5,987 nt of DNA, taken from NCBI GenBank assembly GCA_021793715.1, contig JAJYSF010000067.1:1-5987 (forward strand), read 5' to 3'. How positions within the stretch are numbered: position 1 is the first letter of the stretch; every line of letters starts with the position of its first letter. The DNA is from Actinomycetes bacterium (GTDB taxonomy: Bacteria; Actinomycetota; Actinomycetes; Actinomycetales; Microbacteriaceae). Below, in pieces: positions 1-5,326 of the stretch. The position numbers and the translations under genes were made by a program. The notes beneath the pieces were generated by a model that saw nothing but the letters and a program-made list of their open reading frames with translations, ran no database searches and was not told where the DNA came from.

Positions 1-772
1 CGACGCGTTCGTCACCTTCGCGGAGGCCGCGCGCGAGGCCGTGGTCATCTCGGCCGATGACCCGGGCGCGCAGCGCGTGCATGCGCGCCTGCGCCACGAG
101 CGCGTCATCACGTTCGGCGAGGCGCCCGATGCCGACGTGCGCGTCGAGAGCGCGCGCGACGGATCCGCGGTGCTCACGGCCGGTGGTGAACGCGCGCACC
201 TCGAAATGCAGGTGCCCGGCCGCCACAATCTCCTCAATGCCGCGGCCGCCGTGGCGGTGCTCGTCGCGCTCGGCCAGGACGTCGTCGCCGCCGCCGGCGC
301 GGTGGCGACATTCGGAGGCACGGTCCGCCGCTTCGAGTTGCACGGCACGCGTCGCGGCGTCAGCGTCTACGACGACTATGCGCACCATCCCACCGAGGTC
401 GCCGCGGCGCTGGAGGCCGCGCGCAGCGTCGTGGGCGACGGGCGCCTCATCGCGCTGCACCAGCCGCACACCTATTCGCGCACGCAGCTGATGGCCGCGG
501 AGTTCGCCCAGGTGCTCGAGCAGTACGCTGACCATTCCGTCGTGCTGGACGTCTACGGCGCGCGCGAAGACCCGATCCCCGGCGTCACGGGCGAACTCGT
601 CGAGCGCGCTTTCGCGGATCCGAAGAACGTCTCGTACGTGCCCGACTGGCAGGCCGCCGCCGAGCGCGCCGCGGAGGTCGCGCGCGACGGTGACTTCATC
701 ATCACGCTCGGCTGCGGAAACGTGAATCTCATCGTCCCGCAGGTGATGGGCGCGCTCGAGCAAGGCGAGTGA
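1..772 (+). CDS. murC: UDP-N-acetylmuramate--L-alanine ligase MurC, 3' part (5' truncated by window edge)
   Basis: MurC is the cytoplasmic ATP-dependent ligase that adds the first stem-peptide residue (normally L-Ala) to UDP-MurNAc. The reading frame starts at base 2 and encodes 256 residues, roughly the C-terminal half of a usual 460-480 aa protein; the UDP-binding N-terminus lies upstream. Visible Mur-ligase motifs, numbered within this fragment, are: GRHNLLNA (73-80) in the central domain, RRFELHG (109-115), the MurC hallmark DDYAHHPTE (124-132) at the start of the C-terminal domain, QPHTYSRT (154-161), and [16 protein letters not shown] (183-198). DDYAHHPTE and QPH-x-[YF]-[ST]-R-T separate MurC from MurD/E/F. 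The terminal glycine-rich segment reads TLGCGNVN (235-242), where many MurCs have MGAGD. The stop lies 1 base before the ftsQ start, so the two are probably co-transcribed and coupled. Identity is very secure; the start cannot be seen. Confidence 0.97.
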   Translation, partial: DAFVTFAEAAREAVVISADDPGAQRVHARLRHERVITFGEAPDADVRVESARDGSAVLTAGGERAHLEMQVPGRHNLLNAAAAVAVLVALGQDVVAAAGAVATFGGTVRRFELHGTRRGVSVYDDYAHHPTEVAAALEAARSVVGDGRLIALHQPHTYSRTQLMAAEFAQVLEQYADHSVVLDVYGAREDPIPGVTGELVERAFADPKNVSYVPDWQAAAERAAEVARDGDFIITLGCGNVNLIVPQVMGALEQGE

Positions 773-773
773 C

Positions 774-1757
774 GTGAAGCGTCCCGGGCCCCTTCCTCCG
801 CCGCGTCGGTCACAGCCTGCGCAGGCCGACGAACCCGATCTCGACGGCGACGGGACAGTCGCCGAGCGCGGCCGCAACCGGGTTGCGTCGGTGCTGCCCT
901 TCGGGCGCCGCGCCGTCGAAGCGGACGATGTCGAGGAGTCGGCAGACGGATCCGGAGCGGACCCCGTCGCACTCGACCGGGTCGCCGCGGGGAGCGGACG
1001 GCTTGCGATCTGGCGCGCCGGCCGGCACCGGCGTCGCGCGGAGCGCGCCGAGGTGCGCCGGTTCACGGTGCGGTCTCGTCGTCGGCGGATCGTCTGGCTC
1101 AGCTCGATCGGGGCGGTCGTGCTGCTCGCCGTCGGGACGATCGGTGCCGCCTACAGCCCGCTCTTCGCCGTGCAGCGCATCGACGTCGTGGGCGCGCAGG
1201 ACGTCGATCCCGCCGCGATCCAAGAGGCGGTCTCCGACCAGCTCAATCGCCCGATGCCGCTCGTCGACCACGACGAGATCCATGCGGCGCTCACGTCCTT
1301 TCCCCGTGTCGAGTCGTATGCGGTCGAGGTTCAGCCGCCGCACGATCTCGTCGTGCGCATCGTCGAGCGTACGGCCGTCGCCGCGTTCGCGACGGATGCG
1401 GGGTTCACGACGGTGGATGCGGCCGGCGTCGCGCTCGACACCACGGAGGAGCACCCCGAAGGACTGCCGCTCGCGGAGGTCGAATCCGGTCCGGACTCCG
1501 ACGCGTTCCGTGCCGCGGGGCAGGTGCTGCGGTCGCTTCCCTCCGACATGTCGGAACGTGTCACCGCGGTGCGCGCCTCGTCGCGCGAAGATGTCGCGTT
1601 CGACCTCCCGGACGGCGGCGGCGTGACGATCGTGTGGGGGAGCGCCGACGAGACGAGCGAGAAGGTCGCGACGCTGACCGCGGCGTTCGAGGCGACTCCT
1701 CCTGACCAGGCGTCGAGCTACGACGTCTCGTCGACGGGCGTTCTCGTCGTCGAGTGA
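774..1757 (+). CDS. ftsQ: Cell division protein FtsQ/DivIB
   Basis: FtsQ is a bitopic membrane protein that links early and late divisome proteins, usually with FtsL and FtsB. The 327-aa product has a long charged cytoplasmic tail (about 1-105) rich in Arg, Asp and Glu, then a basic RSRRRR stop (100-105). One transmembrane helix follows (about 106-127, IVWLSSIGAVVLLAVGTIGA), then an extracellular POTRA domain (about 131-200) beginning FAVQRIDVVGAQDV and including the FPRVESYAVE segment. The FtsQ beta domain continues to the C-terminus. A tail near 100 residues is usual in actinobacterial FtsQ. The GTG start at 774 sits 1 base after the murC stop; AAGG at 762-765 inside murC is a plausible Shine-Dalgarno 8 bases upstream. 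Position between murC and ftsZ, with no ftsA, is the actinobacterial order. Overall sequence is weakly conserved in this family, so topology and context carry much of the call. Confidence 0.94.
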   Translation: MKRPGPLPPPRRSQPAQADEPDLDGDGTVAERGRNRVASVLPFGRRAVEADDVEESADGSGADPVALDRVAAGSGRLAIWRAGRHRRRAERAEVRRFTVRSRRRRIVWLSSIGAVVLLAVGTIGAAYSPLFAVQRIDVVGAQDVDPAAIQEAVSDQLNRPMPLVDHDEIHAALTSFPRVESYAVEVQPPHDLVVRIVERTAVAAFATDAGFTTVDAAGVALDTTEEHPEGLPLAEVESGPDSDAFRAAGQVLRSLPSDMSERVTAVRASSREDVAFDLPDGGGVTIVWGSADETSEKVATLTAAFEATPPDQASSYDVSSTGVLVVE

Positions 1758-1763
1758 TTTTCC

Positions 1764-1780
1764 GACACGCCCCGCGTGTT
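1764..1780 (+). terminator. Weak hairpin just after ftsQ (possible terminator or attenuator)
   Basis: ACACGC (1765-1770) and GCGTGT (1774-1779) are perfect inverted copies around a CCC triloop, with a possible G-U closing pair (1764/1780). Only three T residues (1779-1781) follow, so it is a poor intrinsic terminator on its own. It could reduce read-through from ftsQ into ftsZ, or be incidental. Confidence 0.3.
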
Positions 1781-1823
1781 TGCGCGTCTGTCGGTGACCG
1801 GCCGCGTAGCGTCGGAGACGAGC

Positions 1824-1880
1824 AAAGTATATGCCGGTGAATACTTTAACCTTGTGGTTGACGTTTAAGGTTCGAGGTTC
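1824..1880 (+). promoter_or_regulatory. ftsZ upstream regulatory island: two inverted repeats and promoter-like hexamers
   Basis: This is an AT-rich patch in an otherwise GC-rich window. It holds a perfect 7-base inverted repeat, AAAGTAT (1824-1830) and ATACTTT (1841-1847), with a 10-base spacer. Directly abutting it is AACCTT (1848-1853) with AAGGTT (1867-1872). TANNNT-type -10 candidates are TATATG-like (1828-1833), TAACCT (1847-1852) and TAAGGT (1866-1871). TTGACG (1858-1863) matches a -35 consensus, but no convincing -10 lies 17-18 bases downstream of it, so I cannot assign one promoter. Its place in the only large gap of the cluster, 36-93 bases before the ftsZ ATG, fits dedicated transcriptional control of ftsZ. 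The inverted repeats may be operators or part of a 5' leader structure. Confidence 0.5.
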
Positions 1881-1916
1881 TCCGGTTGCAGCCCAGGTTC
1901 CGTCGATGGAGGCAGT

Positions 1917-3101
1917 ATGAGCCAGAACCAGAACTACCTCGCCGTGATCAAGGTCGTCGGCGTCGGTGGTGGCGGCGTCAACGCCGTCAACCGCATGATC
2001 GAGCTCGGGCTGCGCGGCGTCGAGTTCATCGCGATCAACACAGATGCGCAGGCGCTGCTGATGAGCGACGCCGACGTCAAGCTCGACGTCGGACGCGACC
2101 TCACGCGCGGGCTCGGCGCCGGTGCCGACCCCGAGGTCGGTCGCCGTGCGGCAGAGGACCATCAGGAAGAGATCGAGCAGGCCCTCGCCGGCGCGGACAT
2201 GGTGTTCGTGACTGCGGGCGAGGGTGGCGGCACGGGTACGGGGGGCGCGCCTGTCGTTGCGCGCATCGCCAAGTCGATCGGCGCGTTGACGATCGGCGTC
2301 GTGACGAAGCCGTTCTCGTTCGAGGGGCGTCGGCGCCAGCAGCAGGCCGAGCAGGGCGTCGCCGTGCTCAAGGAAGAGGTTGACACGCTCATCGTCGTGC
2401 CGAACGACCGCCTGCTCGAGATCAGCGATCGCGGCATCTCGATGGTCGAGGCGTTCGCGACTGCCGACCAGGTGCTTCTCGCCGGTGTCCAGGGCATCAC
2501 GGATCTGATCACGACGCCGGGTCTGATCAACCTCGACTTCGCCGACGTCAAGAGCGTGATGCAGGGCGCCGGAAGCGCCCTGATGGGCATCGGATCCGCG
2601 CGCGGCGCTGATCGGGCGATCAAGGCCGCGGAGCTCGCGGTCGAGTCGCCGCTGCTCGAGGCTTCGATCGAGGGCGCGCACGGCGTGCTGCTGTCGATCC
2701 AGGGCGGATCGAACCTCGGCATCTTCGAGATCAACGACGCGGCGCGACTCGTGCAGGAGGCGGCCCACCCCGAGGCGAACATCATCTTCGGAACGGTCAT
2801 CGACGACACGCTCGGCGACGAGGTGCGCGTCACCGTCGTCGCGGCCGGCTTCGACGGCGGCGAGCCGCAGTCCCGCGTCGACGTCCCCGCGTTCGGAGCT
2901 CGCGCTGAAGAGGCCGCGCGTCCGTCGCTTCCCGGCGACAACCGTCCCGTGGTCACAGCAACCGAGAGCGCGTCGTCCGGCGAGGACTCGGAGGAGGACG
3001 AGAAGGACAGTTCGGTCCCGAGCGTCCCCGCCACCCCGGCGCTGAGCGAGTCGAGCGGATTCGACGACGAAGACATTGACATCCCCGAATTCCTGAAGTG
3101 A
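1917..3101 (+). CDS. ftsZ: Cell division GTPase FtsZ
   Basis: FtsZ is the tubulin-like GTPase that polymerises into the Z-ring at midcell. The 394-aa product is complete. The N-terminal Rossmann part has [15 protein letters not shown] (13-27). The tubulin signature GGGTGTG is at 103-109 inside [13 protein letters not shown]. The T7 synergy loop NLDFADV (205-211) supplies the catalytic aspartates D207 and D210. An acidic, Ser/Glu-rich linker spans about 315-380, and the conserved C-terminal peptide DIDIPEFLK (386-394) would bind SepF and other partners. The ATG at 1917 is preceded by GGAGG at 1908-1912, 4 bases away. The stop codon overlaps the GTG start of yggS in a GTGA overlap. Usual actinobacterial and Firmicutes clusters carry a YlmD/PgeF (YfiH family) gene next; it is absent here. 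Near certain. Confidence 0.99.
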   Translation: MSQNQNYLAVIKVVGVGGGGVNAVNRMIELGLRGVEFIAINTDAQALLMSDADVKLDVGRDLTRGLGAGADPEVGRRAAEDHQEEIEQALAGADMVFVTAGEGGGTGTGGAPVVARIAKSIGALTIGVVTKPFSFEGRRRQQQAEQGVAVLKEEVDTLIVVPNDRLLEISDRGISMVEAFATADQVLLAGVQGITDLITTPGLINLDFADVKSVMQGAGSALMGIGSARGADRAIKAAELAVESPLLEASIEGAHGVLLSIQGGSNLGIFEINDAARLVQEAAHPEANIIFGTVIDDTLGDEVRVTVVAAGFDGGEPQSRVDVPAFGARAEEAARPSLPGDNRPVVTATESASSGEDSEEDEKDSSVPSVPATPALSESSGFDDEDIDIPEFLK

Positions 3102-3775
3102 CGACGCTCGCTGACCGGCTCGCCGCCGTCGACGGATCCATCGCCGACGCCGCGCGGTCGGCTGGCCGCGCGCCGGATGAGCTGACACGCATCGTGGTGA
3201 CGAAGTTCCACCCGGCGTCGCTCGTCCGCGAGCTCGTCGAGCTCGGCGTGCATGATGTCGCCGAGAATCGGCAGCAGGAGTTCACGGCGAAGTCCGACGA
3301 TCTCGCCGACCTGACGCCGTTGCGCTGGCACTTCGTCGGGCAGCTCCAGTCGAAGAAGGCGAAGACCGTGCGGCGATCGGCCGCGGCCGTGCACTCGGTC
3401 GATCGCGAGAAGATCGTCGCGGCACTCGACGTGCCCGAGGCGGACCCGCTCGATGTCCTCGTACAGGTCAACCTCACCGATGATCCGAATCGCGGCGGCG
3501 TCGCGACTGCCGACGCCGCGCACCTCGCGGAGACCATCGCCCAGACCGCCTCGCTTCGCCTTCGCGGGGTCATGGCGGTGGCGCCCCTCGGCGAGGAGCC
3601 CGCGCCAGCATTCGAGAGGCTCGCACGGTGCGCCGATGAGGTGCGTCGCGTCGTACCCTCCGCCACCTGGATATCCGCGGGGATGTCTCAGGATTTCGCC
3701 GAAGCGATCCGTTTCGGCGCGACACACCTGCGGATCGGGACCGCAATCACGGGCCCGAGACCGAACCAGGTTTAG
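3098..3775 (+). CDS. yggS: YggS/YlmE-family pyridoxal phosphate homeostasis protein
   Basis: This is a single-domain PLP-binding protein of the YggS/PROSC (PLPBP) family, which resembles the alanine racemase N-terminal barrel but has no known enzymatic activity and buffers cellular PLP. The 225-aa length is typical. Visible motifs are the PLP Schiff-base lysine K36 in [14 protein letters not shown] (55-61), [11 protein letters not shown] (77-87), HSVDR (99-103), QVNL (123-126), and the phosphate-binding C-terminal segments SAGMSQD (193-199) and RIGTAI (212-217). The GTG start at 3098 overlaps the ftsZ stop by 4 bases and has no clear Shine-Dalgarno, so translation probably depends on ftsZ coupling. 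The N-terminus [11 protein letters not shown] aligns with the family start, supporting this codon. As YlmE it commonly sits beside sepF; its division role is not established. Confidence 0.95.
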   Translation: MTTLADRLAAVDGSIADAARSAGRAPDELTRIVVTKFHPASLVRELVELGVHDVAENRQQEFTAKSDDLADLTPLRWHFVGQLQSKKAKTVRRSAAAVHSVDREKIVAALDVPEADPLDVLVQVNLTDDPNRGGVATADAAHLAETIAQTASLRLRGVMAVAPLGEEPAPAFERLARCADEVRRVVPSATWISAGMSQDFAEAIRFGATHLRIGTAITGPRPNQV

Positions 3776-3778
3776 CCT
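3773..3778 (+). promoter_or_regulatory. Candidate sepF -10 element overlapping the yggS stop
   Basis: TAGCCT fits the actinobacterial TANNNT -10 pattern and uses the yggS TAG stop codon as its first three bases. A start site near 3785 would leave a leader of about 27 bases containing the sepF Shine-Dalgarno. No good -35 is seen 16-18 bases upstream, so this is a tentative internal promoter. Confidence 0.3.
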
Positions 3779-3811
3779 GCACACAAGACGAGCATTTAAC
3801 CGGAGGACGCC

Positions 3812-4270
3812 ATGGCGAACGCGCTCAAGAAGACGATGGTCTACCTCGGCCTCGCCGACGAAGAGGAATATGTCGAGGAGGGGACGTCGGAGATCCCCGT
3901 TCGGCAGCGTGAGGAGAATCATGACGACGAGAAGCCGGCACCTGTGACCCCGCTGCGTCGACCGACGGTCGTTCGTCAGCCGGCCGCCGACGCCGTCAAC
4001 GAGATCGTCACGGTCCACCCGAAGCAGTATCGCGATGCGCAGATGATCGCGGAGCAGTTCCGCGACGGCCTGCCCGTCATCATCAACGTCTCGCAGATGT
4101 CCGACGCCGACGCGCGCCGCCTCATCGACTTCGCGAGCGGTCTCTCGATGGGACTCTACGGCCGCATCGAGCGCGTCACGAGCAAGGTCTTCCTGCTCAG
4201 CCCCGAGAACGTCGCGATCTCCGGCGACGGCGGCATCGCTCCCGCCGACGACACCGCGTTCGGCAGCTGA
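3812..4270 (+). CDS. sepF: Cell division protein SepF
   Basis: SepF binds the FtsZ C-terminal peptide and the membrane, organising or anchoring the Z-ring; in actinobacteria without FtsA it is the main membrane tether. The 152-aa product has an N-terminal amphipathic membrane-binding segment ([15 protein letters not shown], 1-15), an acidic/Pro-rich linker (about 16-62), and the SepF (DUF552) domain from about 64 to 137. That domain includes [23 protein letters not shown] (89-93), the helix RRLIDFASG (102-110), G114 in the dimer-region MGLYG, and VFLLSPENV (126-134). Length is shorter than mycobacterial SepF (about 218 aa) because the linker is short. The ATG at 3812 has GGAGG at 3802-3806, 5 bases upstream, and lies 36 bases after yggS. 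Placement between yggS and yggT is the classic ylm order. Identification is secure. Confidence 0.97.
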   Translation: MANALKKTMVYLGLADEEEYVEEGTSEIPVRQREENHDDEKPAPVTPLRRPTVVRQPAADAVNEIVTVHPKQYRDAQMIAEQFRDGLPVIINVSQMSDADARRLIDFASGLSMGLYGRIERVTSKVFLLSPENVAISGDGGIAPADDTAFGS

Positions 4271-4296
4271 CCTGATCAGCACGCATATCGCTCGTC

Positions 4297-4330
4297 GGGC
4301 CCGGTGCTCCGTTTCGGTAGCGCCGGGCCT
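4297..4330 (+). terminator. Strong GC-rich hairpin between sepF and yggT
   Basis: The left arm at 4297-4308 (GGGCCCGGTGCT) pairs with the right arm at 4319-4330 (AGCGCCGGGCCT): 10 Watson-Crick pairs and two G-U pairs. The loop can add a further CCG/CGG stem (4309-4311 with 4315-4317) around TTT. It lies 26 bases after the sepF stop. Only TT follows the stem (4330-4331), so it lacks a true U-tract. It could be a partial terminator or an mRNA 3'-end stabiliser for the ftsZ-yggS-sepF transcript. Confidence 0.5.
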
Positions 4331-4337
4331 TCTCGCG

Positions 4338-4352
4338 TAGGCTGATCTCTCG
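4338..4352 (+). promoter_or_regulatory. Probable leaderless promoter of yggT
   Basis: TAGGCT (4338-4343) is a good actinobacterial -10 hexamer, and the GTG start of yggT begins 8 bases after it, where transcription would start. There is no Shine-Dalgarno before the GTG. Both facts point to a leaderless mRNA. The -35 region falls inside the right part of the preceding hairpin and has no strong consensus match. Confidence 0.55.
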
Positions 4353-4657
4353 TGGCTGTCATCGGGTTCGTCGCGTCGATCCTGCACCTGCTCGTATCTC
4401 TGTACGTGGTGGTGCTGTTCGCGCGTCTCATCCTGGAATTCATCCCGCTGTTCAACCGCGAATGGCGGCCGCGGGGGACGATGCTCGTCATCTGCGAGCT
4501 GATCTACACGATCACGGATCCGCCGATCAACTTCTTTCGGCGCCATATCCGGCCGATCCGAATCGGCCCGATCGCGCTCGACGTCGGATTCGCGCTCACG
4601 CTGCTGATCTGCTTCGTCTTGTCGTGGATCCTGCAAGCAATCGCGATCATCTACTGA
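4352..4657 (+). CDS. yggT: YggT/YlmG-family small membrane protein
   Basis: YggT/YlmG proteins are small integral membrane proteins found next to sepF and divIVA; their biochemical role is unresolved, though they are linked to division, envelope or plastid nucleoid organisation in other lineages. The 101-aa product has a first hydrophobic segment (about 3-31, containing LFARLILEFIP), a short loop, a second, weaker hydrophobic stretch (44-55), the family motif ITDPPINFFRRHIRP (54-68), and a final transmembrane helix (about 75-100, LDVGFALTLLICFVLSWIL). The length is normal for the family. The GTG at 4352 is chosen because it gives the family N-terminus and sits 8 bases after a TAGGCT -10 element; no Shine-Dalgarno is visible. 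DivIVA follows 38 bases downstream. Confidence 0.93.
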   Translation: MAVIGFVASILHLLVSLYVVVLFARLILEFIPLFNREWRPRGTMLVICELIYTITDPPINFFRRHIRPIRIGPIALDVGFALTLLICFVLSWILQAIAIIY

Positions 4658-4659
4658 AG

Positions 4660-4665
4660 TATCAT
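4660..4665 (+). promoter_or_regulatory. Candidate divIVA -10 element
   Basis: TATCAT, just after the yggT stop, matches the bacterial -10 consensus at five of six positions and would give a start near 4673 and a leader of about 23 bases carrying the divIVA Shine-Dalgarno. The -35 region inside yggT shows no good consensus. A separate divIVA promoter would be consistent with its high expression in actinobacteria. Confidence 0.4.
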
Positions 4666-4695
4666 GAGGACCACCACCGAGAGAGGGGTCAGGAT

Positions 4696-5316
4696 ATGGC
4701 ATTGACGCCGGAAGACGTCGTCACGAAACAGTTCCAGCACGTCCGTTTCAAGGAGGGCTTTGACCCGGACGAGGTGGACGACTTCCTGGACGAGATCGTC
4801 GTCGAGTGGCGCAAGACGATCGAGGAGAACGAGCAGCTGAAGGCGCGCATCGCAGAGCTCGAGGCTGGCGGCGCCGAAGCCCCCGCCACTGAGCAGACCG
4901 CCGCAGCGCCCGCCGAAGCAACGCCGGTTGAGCAGCCTGAGGCAGCAGCTGCCGAGGAGGTGCCGGCTGGGCCCGGTGTCACGTCGACCGCATCGACGGC
5001 GGCTGGCATCATCGCGCGTGCCGAGCGTCTCCACGACGAGCATGTTTCGGAGGGTCAGGCGACGGCGAAGAGCCTCGTCGATGACGCTGAGGCGAAGGCA
5101 TCGAGCATCGTCGCGGCCGCCGAGGCGAAGCAGCGCGAGATCTCGCAGAAGCTCGACAGCGAGCGGAAGAGCCTCGAGGGCCGGATCACGGAGCTGCGCC
5201 AGTTCGAGCGCGACTACCGCCAGCAGCTGCGTGGCTACTTCGAGCAGAAGCTCGCCGACCTCGACGCCCCGGAGTCGGGATCGGGTAAGGCTCCCGCCTC
5301 GACAGTCGGTCTCTGA
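4696..5316 (+). CDS. divIVA: DivIVA/Wag31 polar growth protein
   Basis: DivIVA (Wag31, Antigen 84) is a coiled-coil protein that binds curved membrane at cell poles and directs polar wall synthesis in actinobacteria. The 206-aa product starts with the conserved N-terminal domain MALTPEDVVTKQF...RFKEGFDPDEVDDFLD (1-32), including the lipid-binding R17/F18 region. A short coiled coil follows (about 33-57), then an Ala/Pro/Glu-rich linker (58-100). A second long coiled coil spans about 102-190, with ARAERLHDEHVSEGQ and FERDYRQQLRGYFEQKL. The open frame extends upstream to an ATG at 4462 inside yggT. I choose 4696 because the family N-terminus begins there and GAGAGGGG (4681-4688) lies 7 bases upstream. 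It is slightly shorter than mycobacterial Wag31 (about 260 aa), mainly in the linker. Secure. Confidence 0.97.
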   Translation: MALTPEDVVTKQFQHVRFKEGFDPDEVDDFLDEIVVEWRKTIEENEQLKARIAELEAGGAEAPATEQTAAAPAEATPVEQPEAAAAEEVPAGPGVTSTASTAAGIIARAERLHDEHVSEGQATAKSLVDDAEAKASSIVAAAEAKQREISQKLDSERKSLEGRITELRQFERDYRQQLRGYFEQKLADLDAPESGSGKAPASTVGL

Positions 5317-5326
5317 GCGCATCCGC

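Noticed and set aside
1858..1863. TTGACG as a complete ftsZ promoter -35
   Set aside because: The hexamer fits, but the sequence 16-19 bases downstream has no TANNNT-type -10, so I did not annotate it as a defined promoter by itself.
1886..2383. 165-codon plus-strand frame overlapping the ftsZ 5' region
   Set aside because: It is an Arg-rich shadow in another frame of ftsZ with no family features.
810..3188. 792-codon open frame on the minus strand
   Set aside because: It lies antisense to ftsQ and ftsZ, both firmly identified. Its Arg/Asp/His-rich composition is typical of shadow frames in GC-rich DNA, and no family motif is visible.
4462..4695. Upstream extension of the divIVA frame starting at an ATG inside yggT
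   Set aside because: The extra residues are an out-of-frame reading of yggT. The conserved DivIVA N-terminus and a good Shine-Dalgarno both point to the ATG at 4696.
2162..4702. 846-codon open frame on the minus strand
   Set aside because: It runs antisense through ftsZ, yggS, sepF and yggT, all real genes with conserved motifs. The translation is low-complexity Arg/Asp-rich with no recognisable domain.
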